38,086 nucleotides of DNA from Acidimicrobiia bacterium (GCA_016871255.1 VFZH01000020.1:1-38086), one strand, 5' to 3'; positions 24,019 through 32,936 are shown, numbered from the stretch's first letter. Numbers and translations: made by a program. The notes: generated by a model from the letters alone, not told the origin.

Positions 24019-24689
24019 GCCGACGTGCTCAGCCGTCCGCCGTTGATCGTCCAGCGGCGGGGAAAGCGGCCGGCGAGTTCCGCGCTGTGCGTCACCAGCA
24101 CCATGACGAGGCGCCGCGATGCGTGCAGCGACTGCAGCAGCTCGGCGACCATCTCCGCGTTGCGCTGGTCCAGGTTGCCCGTCGGCTCGTCACAGAGGAG
24201 CAGCGTGGGCTCGCGCACCAGCGCCCGCGCGATCGCCGCGCGCTGTTTCTCGCCGCCCGAGAGCTCCGACGGCCGGTGCGTCAGGCGCGGCTCCAGGCCG
24301 ACCTGCGCGAGCAGCGTTCGTGCGCGGTCGAGGTATTCGGCAGGCGTCCGATCGTGGGCCACCAGGGTCGGCGCGAGCACGTTCTCGAGCACGCTGCACT
24401 GCGGCAGCAGGCAGTGGTCCTGGAACACGAAGCCGACGTGGCGGTTGCGGAACGCTGCCGCGTCGGTTTCCGAGAGCGTGTACGGGTTGGTGCCGTTCAG
24501 GGTGAGGGTGCCCGACGAGGGGGGCTCGAGCGCCCCAAGCATGTACAGCAGCGTGCTCTTGCCGCTGCCGGACGGCCCCATGATGGCGGCGGCATCACCC
24601 GACGCGAGCGAGAACGAGACGTCCTCGAGGATGGGGAGGGGACCCTGCGGCGTCGGGTAGCGCTTGGCGATTCTCTCGGCGACGAGCAT
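24015..24689 (-). CDS. ABC transporter ATP-binding protein (LolD/MacB-type)
   Basis: A 224-residue cytosolic ATPase for the FtsX-type permease encoded directly downstream with a 4-nt overlap. All motifs are intact: Walker A GPSGSGKST (38-46), Q-loop FVFQD, signature LSGGEKQ (143-149), Walker B LLLCDEP followed by TGNLD, and H-loop VTHS. The family, based on size and the LSETDAAAFRNRHVGFVFQ region, is the LolD/MacB/FtsE branch that partners FtsX-fold permeases. Its start is 30 bp after the stop of the glycosyltransferase gene, so the three genes probably form an operon transcribed leftward. The transported substrate is unknown. Confidence 0.93.
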   Translation of the reverse strand: MLVAERIAKRYPTPQGPLPILEDVSFSLASGDAAAIMGPSGSGKSTLLYMLGALEPPSSGTLTLNGTNPYTLSETDAAAFRNRHVGFVFQDHCLLPQCSVLENVLAPTLVAHDRTPAEYLDRARTLLAQVGLEPRLTHRPSELSGGEKQRAAIARALVREPTLLLCDEPTGNLDQRNAEMVAELLQSLHASRRLVMVLVTHSAELAGRFPRRWTINGGRLSTSA

Positions 24690-24719
24690 CAGGTCAGCTC
24701 CGAGGGGGCGGGCGGTCGA

Positions 24720-26048
24720 TCACGAGGCGCGGCCGATGTCCTCCCGCGCGCCGGCCTCCTCGACGACCCTGCGGTACGCGTCCACGACGCGCTCGGCCAT
24801 GCGGCGCACGGTGTAGTGCTCGCGGACGCCGGCCGCACCGCACAGGCCCATCTCCCGCGCCTGGCCCGGGTGCTCGCGGAGCGCCATGATGCCGTCGGCG
24901 AAGCTCGCCGGTTCGCCGGGCGCGACCAGGAGGCCCCCACCCGTCCGCTCGACCATCTCCGTGAGCGCGCCGTGGTTGGGCGCCACGACCGGGATGCCGC
25001 ACGCCATCGCTTCCAGCAGGTAGAGCCCCTTCGGCTCGACGTACAGGCTGGGCACGCAGAAGGCGTCGAGCGATCGGAGGAACGCCGCTTTCTCCGTCCG
25101 GTCGAGTTCGCCCCGGTAGACGAACTCGTCGCCGAGCCCCCACTCTCGCATCTGGCGCTCGATCCGCGCGAGGTACGCGCGGTACTCGGGCGCCAGATAG
25201 CCGCCCACCTCGAGCCGCGACGGCGGCAGCCCCCGCTCCTGGCGCATGAGCCGGTACGTCTCGGCCAGCAGGTGCAGGCTCTTCTCGGGCGCGACGCGCG
25301 CGAAGTAGCCGAGCACGAAGGGGTCCGACTGCAGGCGGGTCCGGCCGCCCGGCACGAGATCGTCCACCGATACGCCGAGTGGCGCCACGGCGATGCGCTC
25401 GGCCGGAATGTCGAAGTACCGGGCGCAGAAACCGCGGTAGTAGTCGCTCACGGCCACGAACAGGTCCACGTGGCGGGCGTGCTCGCGGATCAGTTCGTGG
25501 GCGCGCGCGCGATCCGCGCCGGGCAGCCCTTCGAGGAAGATGTCTTCGCCCTGCAGGGTCACGCAGATCGGGCGGCCGCTCGCGCGCTTCATCGGCCCCG
25601 CCAGCGCGATCAGGAGCGCGTTCGGGAGGTTGATCACGTCGTACGGCGCCTCGTCTTTCAGCCAGTGGAGCAGCTTGGCGATCTCCTTGCGCTGGAAGCC
25701 CTCTTCGCCCTGCAGCGTGGACACCGCCAGCGCACCCAGCCCCTGCGGGTTCACCTGCACGGACCGCTTCGCGGCCAGGCTCAGAAACACCTTCGAGTCC
25801 CAGAGGCGGTCGAGGAGCCAGGGCGTCCTGCGGAAGAGGGCGGCGTGCTGCTGCAGGTACACGCTGACGCCGCCGAACAGCACGCGATCGGCGCTGACGT
25901 TCTCCTCGTCCACGCGGGTGGGCGTGTACACGGGGAGCAGCGTGACGTCGTGGTCGAGCCTGAGGAGCGCTCGTGCGAGGGCGTTGTCGCGCAGGCAGCT
26001 CCCGCAGTACATGGCCGCGGCGCCCGCGGTGACGGACAGGATGCGCAC
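24720..26048 (-). CDS. Glycosyltransferase family 4 (GT-B fold)
   Basis: A 442-residue cytosolic or membrane-associated retaining glycosyltransferase. The N-terminal acceptor domain starts RILSVTAGAAAMYCGSCLRD, a variant of the GT4 start. The C-terminal sugar-nucleotide domain has VLGYFARVAPEKSLHLL (Lys256), VYRGELDRTEKAAFL and the E-x7-E motif VEPKGLYLLEAMACGIP (Glu338, Glu346), so catalytic residues are present. It differs from common GT4 members by the Cys pair CGSC (15-18). The acceptor is not predictable; the adjacent ABC exporter suggests an envelope glycoconjugate. The start is GTG at 26048, 9 nt after a TACAAT hexamer and without a Shine-Dalgarno. Confidence 0.9.
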   Translation of the reverse strand: MRILSVTAGAAAMYCGSCLRDNALARALLRLDHDVTLLPVYTPTRVDEENVSADRVLFGGVSVYLQQHAALFRRTPWLLDRLWDSKVFLSLAAKRSVQVNPQGLGALAVSTLQGEEGFQRKEIAKLLHWLKDEAPYDVINLPNALLIALAGPMKRASGRPICVTLQGEDIFLEGLPGADRARAHELIREHARHVDLFVAVSDYYRGFCARYFDIPAERIAVAPLGVSVDDLVPGGRTRLQSDPFVLGYFARVAPEKSLHLLAETYRLMRQERGLPPSRLEVGGYLAPEYRAYLARIERQMREWGLGDEFVYRGELDRTEKAAFLRSLDAFCVPSLYVEPKGLYLLEAMACGIPVVAPNHGALTEMVERTGGGLLVAPGEPASFADGIMALREHPGQAREMGLCGAAGVREHYTVRRMAERVVDAYRRVVEEAGAREDIGRAS

Positions 26049-26057
26049 AGCGGGGAA

Positions 26058-26063
26058 ATTGTA
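26058..26063 (-). promoter_or_regulatory. -10-like TACAAT before the glycosyltransferase gene
   Basis: TACAAT (minus strand) ends 9 nt before the GTG start, so the transcript would have a leader of only 0-3 nt. It matches TATAAT at five of six positions. No Shine-Dalgarno is present, which supports leaderless initiation. Confidence 0.45.
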
Positions 26064-26106
26064 TCGCGGGTGCCGACTGTGGCGTGGAATCCGGGCGCGT
26101 ACGGCG

Positions 26107-26112
26107 TATGAT
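26107..26112 (+). promoter_or_regulatory. -10-like TATGAT before the large VWA gene
   Basis: TATGAT matches the -10 consensus at five of six positions and would give a leader of about 40 nt containing the GGAGG used by the VWA gene. The -35 region is weak (GTGGAA at 17-bp spacing). Confidence 0.4.
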
Positions 26113-26156
26113 CAGCCACCCTCGGCCTGGATCGCTCCGGGGTGGGATGGAGGTGG

Positions 26157-28943
26157 ATGGTGACACGCGTCGTCGCTCTGCTCTTCGTCGCGGTGGCTGC
26201 CGTCCCCGCCGGTGCTCAGGAGCCCGCGCCGCCCGGCGACCAGCCCCCCACCTTCCGCACCGGCGTCGATCTCGTCACGATCGACGTCGCCGCAACCGAC
26301 AGCCGCGGTCAGCCCGTGCGCAACCTGCGGGCGCCCGACTTCGTCGTGAAGGTCAACGGCCGCGAGCGGCGGGTGGTCTCCGCGCAGCACGTGCACTACG
26401 ACGTGGCCGCGATGCAGAAGGAGTTCGCGGCCACCAGGCACGAGGAGACGTTCTTCACCACCAACATCGGGCCGTCCACCGGCCGCATGATCCTGATCGC
26501 CGTCGATCAGGGCAACATCCGCCCCGGCGCCGTGCGCCAGTTGCTTCGCACCGCCGCCGCGTTCGTCGACGGTCTGGCACCGACCGATCAGGTGGCGTTC
26601 GTCGCGTACCCGGCGCCGGGTCCGGAGGTGAGCTTCACGACCGATCGCCTGCGCATCAGGCAGGCGATGGAGCAGGTCGTGGGGATGCAGCGCCCGTACC
26701 ACGCCAAGTTCAACATCGGCCTGAGCGAGGCGATCGCCATCCACGATCGTTTCGACGAGACGGTGCTCAAGACCGTCGTGGCGCGGGAGTGCCGGGGCCT
26801 GCAGGCGGTCGAGCAGGTGGACACCTGCCAGCGCGAGGTCATGTCCGACGCCGCCGGCCAGAGCCGGCACGTGCGCGACGAGACGGACCTGTCGCTCCAG
26901 GGGCTGCAGATGCTGCTCCGGCGGCTGGCGATCATCGACGGCCACAAGACGATCGTGCTCATCTCCGAAGGACTCGTGCTCGAGGACCTCGGCGGCGACG
27001 CCGAAGAGGTCGCCCGGCTCGCGGCGCGGGCGCGGGCGGGCCTGAACGTGCTGCTGATGGACGTGACCGGAGGCGACGTGCTGACGAGCGTGCTGCCGCC
27101 GACGCCCGCGGCCGATCGGGCCATGCAGACACGGGGCCTGGAAGACCTGGCGGTCATGTCGCGAGGCACGCTCTATCAGGTCATCGGCACCGGGCGGGCG
27201 GTCTTCGATCGCCTCGCCTCGGAGCTGTCGGGGTACTACGTCCTCGGCGTGGAGGAATCGGCGGGCGACCGCGACGAGCGGCGCTACCACCGGCTCGATG
27301 TCGAGGTCAGGCGCCAGGGCGTGACGCTGCGCTCGCACCGGGCGTTCGTCGTGTCGTCGGCGATCGGCGCCTCGCGCGAGCCGAGGCAGCGGCTCGTGGA
27401 CGCGCTCAGCTCGCCGTTCTCCGTTGCCGATGTGCCGCTGCGCGTCACCAGTTTCGCGTTCCAGGACCACGGGGATCCCTCGAAGGTCCGCGTCGCCATC
27501 GCGGCCGAGGTCGATCAGCCGGGCGCGACACCCGCCGAGTACGAGGTCGGCTACGTGATGTTCGACCGCGAGGGCGTCATGGCGTCGAGCGGCACCACGA
27601 AGCAGCGGCTGACGCCGGTCGACGGCCGCCCGGATGCCCCCCTCGAGTTCCTGCTGGCGACCTCGGTGGATCCGGGCGTCTACACGCTTCGCTTCGGCGT
27701 CGTGGACGCGTCGGGGCGTCGCGGGTCGGTCGTCCGGGACGTCAACGCGTGGAGGACCGAAGGCGAGGAGTTCGCCGTCGGCGACCTGATGATCGGCAAC
27801 GTGGTCGACGAGCCGGGCCAGCCGATGACGCCGCAGCTCGAGCCGCGCATCCACCAGAATCGCGTCGGCGCCTACCTGGAGCTGTACGCCGCGGATCCCG
27901 CATCGCTGGACGGGACGAGCGTGTCGGTGGACGTGGCGGAGGATCAGAACGGCCCGCCGCTCGTCACCGTGCCGGCCCGGTTCTACAAGGGGCCGAGGCC
28001 CAACACGGTGATCGCCCAGACGCCGGTGTCCACCGATGCCCTGCCGCCGGGCCGCTACGTGGCCCGCGTGCGGATCACGCGCAACGGGACGCCCCGCGGT
28101 GCGCTGAGCCGGCCCTTCATCCTGGAGCCCTCGGCACCGTCCGCGACGTCGGCTCTGCTCGCACCGGCGGACTTCACGGAGTGGGTGCCGAAGTTCAGCC
28201 GCGATCGGCTCGTGCAGGCCGATTTCGTCGCCGGAATCCTCGACCTGCTGGCGCAGGGGACGACCGTGCCGGCCGAGGCCATGACCGAGGCGCGGGCGGG
28301 CCGCTTCGGCATGGCGGCCCTCGAGGCCCTGACGGCTGGCGACGAAAGCGTTGCGGCGTTCCTGAAGGGGCTCGATCTGTTCCTGACGGGACAGCCGGCG
28401 CAGGCCGCCACGCAGTTCAACGCGGCGGCCGGTCCGCGCCGCGAACACTTCCCGTCGGCGCTGTACCTCGGCGCGAGCCTGGCGGACGCCGGCCGGGACG
28501 CGGATGCGGCCGGCGTCTGGCAGCTCGCCCTCGCGTCGCTGCCCCCGGGCCGCACGCTGCCCGACGCGATCGCACCGGTCGTCTACACGATGTTCGCCGA
28601 TGCGCGGCTCCGAACCGGGCAGGCCTCGTCGGTCGTGGACGTGCTGGAGCCGATGAAGGGCGGGATGCGAAACGCGGACGTGTACAAGCGGCTGGGGCTC
28701 GCCTACGTGATGACCGGCCGGTACGAGGAGGCGCTGCCGGTCCTGCGCGACGTGCTGTCGACCGCACCCGCGGATCAGGAGGCGATCTTCGCCATCGTGC
28801 TCGCCCAGTACCAGGTCACGTCACGCGACGGCGTTCCGATTCCGTCAGGCGATCTCGACGAGCTGCGGAAGCACGCCCGCGCCTACAAGGGCGCGCAGCG
28901 GGCGCTCGTAAACCGGTACTTGGACGCGATCGGTACGAAGTAG
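26157..28943 (+). CDS. Large secreted VWA-related / TPR protein
   Basis: A 928-residue exported protein. The signal peptide is VVALLFVAVAAVPAGAQ. It starts with the VWFA-related pattern TFRTGVDLVTIDVAATDSRG and LRAPDFVVKVNG. It then has a VWA-like domain in which the metal-ion site reads VDQGNI (Asp117) instead of DxSxS, so metal-dependent adhesion is probably lost. The domain ends with SGYYVLGVEE. Middle beta domains occupy about 330-660. The C-terminal third contains TPR-like helices (YKRLGLAYVMTGRYEEALPVLRDVL). The role is unknown. The ORF track starts at GTG 26142; ATG 26157 or GTG 26160 follow GGAGG (26149-26153) and begin the signal peptide, and I chose 26157. It converges on the PIG-L gene with 5 bp between stop codons. 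Confidence 0.87.
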   Translation: MVTRVVALLFVAVAAVPAGAQEPAPPGDQPPTFRTGVDLVTIDVAATDSRGQPVRNLRAPDFVVKVNGRERRVVSAQHVHYDVAAMQKEFAATRHEETFFTTNIGPSTGRMILIAVDQGNIRPGAVRQLLRTAAAFVDGLAPTDQVAFVAYPAPGPEVSFTTDRLRIRQAMEQVVGMQRPYHAKFNIGLSEAIAIHDRFDETVLKTVVARECRGLQAVEQVDTCQREVMSDAAGQSRHVRDETDLSLQGLQMLLRRLAIIDGHKTIVLISEGLVLEDLGGDAEEVARLAARARAGLNVLLMDVTGGDVLTSVLPPTPAADRAMQTRGLEDLAVMSRGTLYQVIGTGRAVFDRLASELSGYYVLGVEESAGDRDERRYHRLDVEVRRQGVTLRSHRAFVVSSAIGASREPRQRLVDALSSPFSVADVPLRVTSFAFQDHGDPSKVRVAIAAEVDQPGATPAEYEVGYVMFDREGVMASSGTTKQRLTPVDGRPDAPLEFLLATSVDPGVYTLRFGVVDASGRRGSVVRDVNAWRTEGEEFAVGDLMIGNVVDEPGQPMTPQLEPRIHQNRVGAYLELYAADPASLDGTSVSVDVAEDQNGPPLVTVPARFYKGPRPNTVIAQTPVSTDALPPGRYVARVRITRNGTPRGALSRPFILEPSAPSATSALLAPADFTEWVPKFSRDRLVQADFVAGILDLLAQGTTVPAEAMTEARAGRFGMAALEALTAGDESVAAFLKGLDLFLTGQPAQAATQFNAAAGPRREHFPSALYLGASLADAGRDADAAGVWQLALASLPPGRTLPDAIAPVVYTMFADARLRTGQASSVVDVLEPMKGGMRNADVYKRLGLAYVMTGRYEEALPVLRDVLSTAPADQEAIFAIVLAQYQVTSRDGVPIPSGDLDELRKHARAYKGAQRALVNRYLDAIGTK

Positions 28944-28948
28944 GCGGA

Positions 28949-31573
28949 CTACCTCGGCGCCTTCGACAGGCTCACGAGGTTGGCGAAGAGGCGATACGCG
29001 CCCGGCACGCCGGCGGGCAGCTGGCGGAACCAGGCGTAGGCCGTGTAGACGTAGCGCCCCTTCCCGATCTCCGTGTACACCTGGCCGCCGAGCTGCGGCG
29101 CCTCGCCGCGATCCGCCGAGGCGAGCAACGGCGTGTAGCGCCCGTCGAACGTCCGGAAGGCGTACAGGTTGCGATCCTGCACCCAGCCGTCGAAGTCCGC
29201 GGCGGTGATCCGGTTCGGAAACGTGAACAGCGGGTGGCTCGGTTCCAGGATCTCCACGGGCGCCTGCTCGTCGGTGACCCGCGACTGCATCTCGGCCGGG
29301 AAGGGTGTCAGCTTCCGCGACACGTAGTCCTGCTGCTGGTACTGCACGATCAGCGTGCCCCCCCGCTCCAGGTACTGCATCAGGCGTCCGTGATTCGCCA
29401 CGAAGTCGGGCCGCGCCTGTGACGCCCGGATGCCGACGACGATCGTGTCGAAGGTGGAGAGATCGCCCGTGGCCAGTGTCCCGGCGTCGAGCAGGGTGAC
29501 GTGCACGCCCATCCGGCGCAGCGCCTCCGGGATCTCGTCGCCCGTCCCCATGATGTAGCCGACCCTCACCTGCGATACCTGCAGATCGAGCACCTGCGCA
29601 GTCGCTTCCGCCCGCGAGTACAGGCGGTGCGTCTGGATGTGCGGGTACGCGACCACCTGCACGTCCTCGGAGTAGGTGTCGCCGGCAACCACCGCTTCGG
29701 CCACGATCGGGTTCCTGCCGGCGCGCCGCCCGGCCGGCGCCCGCACCGTGAACGCGGCTGACGACTGCTCGCCGCTGCCCAGCGTGAACGGCACCTCTGC
29801 GGGCGAGGAGGTCCATCCGGACGGGAGGCGAAGACGCATCGTGCCGGTGACGGGATCCGGCGAGAAGCTGCTGGCCTGCACGACGAGCGCCTGGTCCGCG
29901 GGAGTCGTGCCGAGCGGGACGATCAGCAGCTTCGAGTCCACGCTCACCGTGACGGCGGGGGTGACCGCGACGGGCCGGCGCAGCTCACCGCGAACGGGAT
30001 CGGCCGTCCGGTACTCGACGGCCTCGGAGACCGTGACGCGTTCGCCGCCGATGACCAGCGTGACCTGTGCGTCGAAAAGGGGTGGCGCGAACGGCAGGCC
30101 GCGCGCGGGGTGGTCCCACGCGTAGCTTTCTCCGTCCCGCGGGCGCTCGAGGAAGTAGGGCGCTGTCGGGGGTGCATCCGCCGGCACGGTGGAGGTGAAG
30201 CGAGCCGCGAACGCCGGCCGTTCGCGTCTGAGGAACGGGTTCGTCGCGTCCTCCTGCACGGGTGTCTGCGCGTCGGACACGGGCCATCCGTCCCGCGCCC
30301 GAACCGTGACGGCGGCAACGACCGGCTCCCGGTCGATCGGTGCGAACACGCGGACATCGATGCCGACGGTCCGGCCGGGCAGGACGGTCTCGCGATCGGC
30401 CAGCGGGTCGATCACGATGCCCGCCGCGCGCACCAGCGCCTCGGAGAACTCCTCCTCCTTCAGCCCGAGCAGGAACCCGGCTTCGGCGCGGGCGCCGTCG
30501 TCTGCGCGAACGCCGGCCAGTGCCACCCGGGCGGCGCGCACGGCGCGCAGCCCGGCCGCCAGGTCCGGGATGATCCCGGCTGGCCGGAGGGCGTTGTACC
30601 CGTCGAGTGCGCGTGTCGCGGCCGCGGCGGCCTGTTGAAGCTCCGCCTGCAGCGTGCCCGGGGGAAGGCCGCTCAGGCCCGCAATGCCGGTGATGCTGGT
30701 GTCGATCCCGTCGAACACGCTCAGCTCGCGGTCAGGGAGCGGCATCGTGCTCTCCACCAGCCGCAGGCCCGTCTCGATCGGCCCGCGCACCTCGATGCTG
30801 CCCATCGACTGCGACTTGTGCTGGCTGCGGCCCTCCGCGGCGATTTCGGCGTACGACCGGCCGATCACCGGGTCGAAGGCGCCAACCTGGATCGTCACGC
30901 TCGGCGGGTCGTCGGCCGCTGCGCCGAAGCGCTGTCCCCTGTACAGCTTGCGCGCCTGCCATGGCCGCAGCCCTTCGGCGATCTGCTCGGGAAACGCGGC
31001 GGGGTCGGCGGCCGCGCGGAACGCCTTCGGCGTGATGTACCCCGCGAACTGATGATGCCCGTGCCCGTCGGCAGACGTGCCGCCGAAGCGGGAGTAGATC
31101 ACGAGCGGCCGGAACGTGCGGATCACGCGGACCATGTCGCCCAGCACGGCCTGCTCATCCCATTTCGCCGACGCTTCTTCGAGCGACTTGGAGAAGCCGT
31201 AGTCGTAGGTGCGCGTGAAGAACTGCTGCCCGCCGTCCAGCCGCCGCGCCTGGAGCAGTTCCTCGGTGCGGATCACGCCGAGCGCTTCGAAGAGCTCCGT
31301 GCCGATGATGTTCTGGCCGCCCTCGCCGCGGTTGAGCGCGAGGTAGGCGACGCGGGCGTGGTCGCCGCGCGCCGTGCGCGCGATGAAGAACGTGTCCTCG
31401 TCGTCCGGGTGGGCGGCCGTGTGCAGGACGCTCGCCGTGGTCTGCAGCCGCTCGAGGACCTGCGTCAGGCCCGCGGCGCCCAGGCTGTAGACCGGGCGAA
31501 CCTGCGCGGCCGGCGAGCCGTGCAGGGCGAAGGCACCCGCCAGCAGCAGGGCGCAGTGAACGAGTCGCCGCAT
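28949..31573 (-). CDS. Secreted PIG-L family deacetylase with long C-terminal region
   Basis: An 874-residue exported protein. The signal peptide is LVHCALLLAGAFALHGSPAAQ. The N-terminal PIG-L (LmbE-like) zinc deacetylase domain has TAAHPDDEDTFF (His55, Asp57, Asp58), LNRGEGGQN and DGHGHHQFAG (His171-His174), so the metal site looks complete. PIG-L enzymes remove N-acetyl groups from sugars or related molecules; the substrate here is unknown. The remaining roughly 600 residues are beta-rich (NEW3-like segments) and end with a class-I amidotransferase-like fold (VGYIMGTGDEIPEALRRMGV, YLERGGTLIVQYQQ). This long architecture is frequent in Acidobacteriota and Bacteroidota. The ORF track begins at 31627; ATG 31573 starts the signal peptide and lies 8 nt after TACACT. 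Confidence 0.9.
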   Translation of the reverse strand: MRRLVHCALLLAGAFALHGSPAAQVRPVYSLGAAGLTQVLERLQTTASVLHTAAHPDDEDTFFIARTARGDHARVAYLALNRGEGGQNIIGTELFEALGVIRTEELLQARRLDGGQQFFTRTYDYGFSKSLEEASAKWDEQAVLGDMVRVIRTFRPLVIYSRFGGTSADGHGHHQFAGYITPKAFRAAADPAAFPEQIAEGLRPWQARKLYRGQRFGAAADDPPSVTIQVGAFDPVIGRSYAEIAAEGRSQHKSQSMGSIEVRGPIETGLRLVESTMPLPDRELSVFDGIDTSITGIAGLSGLPPGTLQAELQQAAAAATRALDGYNALRPAGIIPDLAAGLRAVRAARVALAGVRADDGARAEAGFLLGLKEEEFSEALVRAAGIVIDPLADRETVLPGRTVGIDVRVFAPIDREPVVAAVTVRARDGWPVSDAQTPVQEDATNPFLRRERPAFAARFTSTVPADAPPTAPYFLERPRDGESYAWDHPARGLPFAPPLFDAQVTLVIGGERVTVSEAVEYRTADPVRGELRRPVAVTPAVTVSVDSKLLIVPLGTTPADQALVVQASSFSPDPVTGTMRLRLPSGWTSSPAEVPFTLGSGEQSSAAFTVRAPAGRRAGRNPIVAEAVVAGDTYSEDVQVVAYPHIQTHRLYSRAEATAQVLDLQVSQVRVGYIMGTGDEIPEALRRMGVHVTLLDAGTLATGDLSTFDTIVVGIRASQARPDFVANHGRLMQYLERGGTLIVQYQQQDYVSRKLTPFPAEMQSRVTDEQAPVEILEPSHPLFTFPNRITAADFDGWVQDRNLYAFRTFDGRYTPLLASADRGEAPQLGGQVYTEIGKGRYVYTAYAWFRQLPAGVPGAYRLFANLVSLSKAPR

Positions 31574-31581
31574 GGTGTGGC

Positions 31582-31591
31582 AGTGTACACT
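31582..31591. promoter_or_regulatory. Palindromic AGTGTACACT in a 17-bp divergent gap
   Basis: A perfect 10-bp palindrome that contains TACACT on both strands. On the minus strand TACACT ends 8 nt before the PIG-L ATG. On the plus strand the same hexamer (31586-31591) could serve the propeller gene. It may be one symmetric -10 element driving both genes, or an operator. Confidence 0.4.
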
Positions 31592-32904
31592 TGCCTGAAC
31601 CGGAGAGGGTTCAGCTGCTGCGAACACCGCGCTACGTCACCGCGACCCTTCTGACCGCCGCCGCCGTCTCCGGCGCAAGCCGGCTGACGGCCATCGTGAC
31701 GACCCCCGTCGTGACGCTCTCGATTGAGGGCCGCGCGAACACGGAGCCGGCGATTGCGGCGCTCGGGCGCACGGTCGCCGTGGCCTGGGCGGCGTCGAAC
31801 GACGAAGGCGCCGACGTGTACGCGGCCGTGAGCCGGGACGGCGGCGGAACGTTCGGTGCCCCCGTGCGCGTGAACGACACTCCGGGCACCACGCGCGCAG
31901 GTGGCGAAATGGCGCCCAGAATCGCCCTGGTGCCCGCGAGGGGCGGTGCACCGCCGGCGATCGTGGTGGCCTGGTCCGACCGTGGCGACCAGCAGGCGAT
32001 CCGCACGGCGCGGTCGGTCGACGGCGGTCGCACGTTTGCACCCTCGCGGGCGCACGAAGGCGCCGATGCGCCCGGCAACCGCGGCTGGGTGTCGATGGCG
32101 CTCGACGCCGGTGGCGAGCCCCACCTGATCTGGCTGGATCATCGTGCCTCGGCGTCGTCTGCAGCGGCGCACCATCATCACGATGTCGCCGAGCCGACGT
32201 CCGAGGCGCCGAAGCCACCGGCCGCGGATGCCGTGGCCCGGGCGCAGGGGTCGTCGCTGTACCACGGGGGCGCCACGGCGGCGCGCGAGCTGACGAAGGG
32301 CGTGTGCTACTGCTGCAAGACGGCGGTGGCGGTGTCGGGACGACGGGTGGTGGCTGCGTGGCGGCACGTCTACGCGGGCAGCATCCGCGACATCGCGTTC
32401 ATCGCGTCGCGGGACGGTGGCGCCACGTTCGGAACACCCTTCCGCATCCGGCGGGACGGCTGGCGGATCGACGGGTGTCCGGAAGATGGTCCCGCGCTCG
32501 GCATCGATGCCTCCGGCGTGGCGCACGCGGTGTGGCCGACGCTCGTGGCCGGACCCACGCCGTACAAGGCGCTCTTCTACGCCGCCACGCAGGACGACCG
32601 CACGTTCACCGGCTACGCGCAGGTGACCCGCGCCGGGCGGACCGCAGAGCACCCCGATCTCGTGGTGACCGGTGACACGGTGGCCATCGTGTGGGACGAG
32701 CGGGTGGATGACCAGCCTGGCGCGTTCGTCAGCTGGAAACGCGGGTCGGGCACCTTTTCGCCCGCGATGCTGATCAGCGACGCCGCGGCGGCGCGGTACC
32801 CCGTCGTGGCGGCCGCGGAGGGCCACCTCGTCGCCGCCTGGCGATCCGGTCCCCTCGATCGATCGACGGTGGCCGTGCGACGTGTCGACCTCCCGGCGCC
32901 TTGA
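31591..32904 (+). CDS. Exported Asp-box (sialidase-like) beta-propeller with His4 and CYCC clusters
   Basis: A 437-residue protein with three Asp-box repeats, SRDGGGTF (81-88), SVDGGRTF (142-149) and SRDGGATF (273-280), the hallmark of sialidase-like propellers. The catalytic Arg triad and Asp of true sialidases are not evident, so a binding propeller is more likely than a glycosidase. Two unusual features are an inserted SAAAHHHHDVAEP loop (His194-197) and CYCC (Cys239, 241, 242), both potential metal ligands. An N-terminal hydrophobic stretch (YVTATLLTAAAVSG) suggests export. The start is uncertain: only TTG 31591 is in frame near the end, and it overlaps the putative promoter; CTG 31615 is an alternative. 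A small His/Cys protein and a His-rich TonB receptor follow on the same strand. Confidence 0.78.
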   Translation: MPEPERVQLLRTPRYVTATLLTAAAVSGASRLTAIVTTPVVTLSIEGRANTEPAIAALGRTVAVAWAASNDEGADVYAAVSRDGGGTFGAPVRVNDTPGTTRAGGEMAPRIALVPARGGAPPAIVVAWSDRGDQQAIRTARSVDGGRTFAPSRAHEGADAPGNRGWVSMALDAGGEPHLIWLDHRASASSAAAHHHHDVAEPTSEAPKPPAADAVARAQGSSLYHGGATAARELTKGVCYCCKTAVAVSGRRVVAAWRHVYAGSIRDIAFIASRDGGATFGTPFRIRRDGWRIDGCPEDGPALGIDASGVAHAVWPTLVAGPTPYKALFYAATQDDRTFTGYAQVTRAGRTAEHPDLVVTGDTVAIVWDERVDDQPGAFVSWKRGSGTFSPAMLISDAAAARYPVVAAAEGHLVAAWRSGPLDRSTVAVRRVDLPAP

Positions 32905-32929
32905 CACGGCCTGAGGCGTCTTCTAGGCT
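32901..32929 (+). promoter_or_regulatory. Promoter with perfect -35 and TAGGCT -10, probably leaderless
   Basis: TTGACA (32901-32906) is a perfect -35 and overlaps the last codon and stop of the propeller gene. TAGGCT (32924-32929) follows at exactly 17 bp. ATG 32937 begins 7 nt after the -10, where transcription should start. Confidence 0.6.
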
Positions 32930-32936
32930 GACTGTC

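Noticed and set aside
26084-29422. 1112-aa plus-strand ORF overlapping the large VWA gene
   Set aside because: Frame-shifted shadow of the VWA coding sequence, full of Arg/Gly/Ala and without a family signature; the real frame is 26157-28943. The 778-aa minus ORF at 26112-28448 is likewise a shadow.
31591-32904. True exo-alpha-sialidase
   Set aside because: Asp-boxes are present, but I cannot find the Arg triad and catalytic Asp/Tyr-Glu pattern; called a sialidase-like propeller instead.
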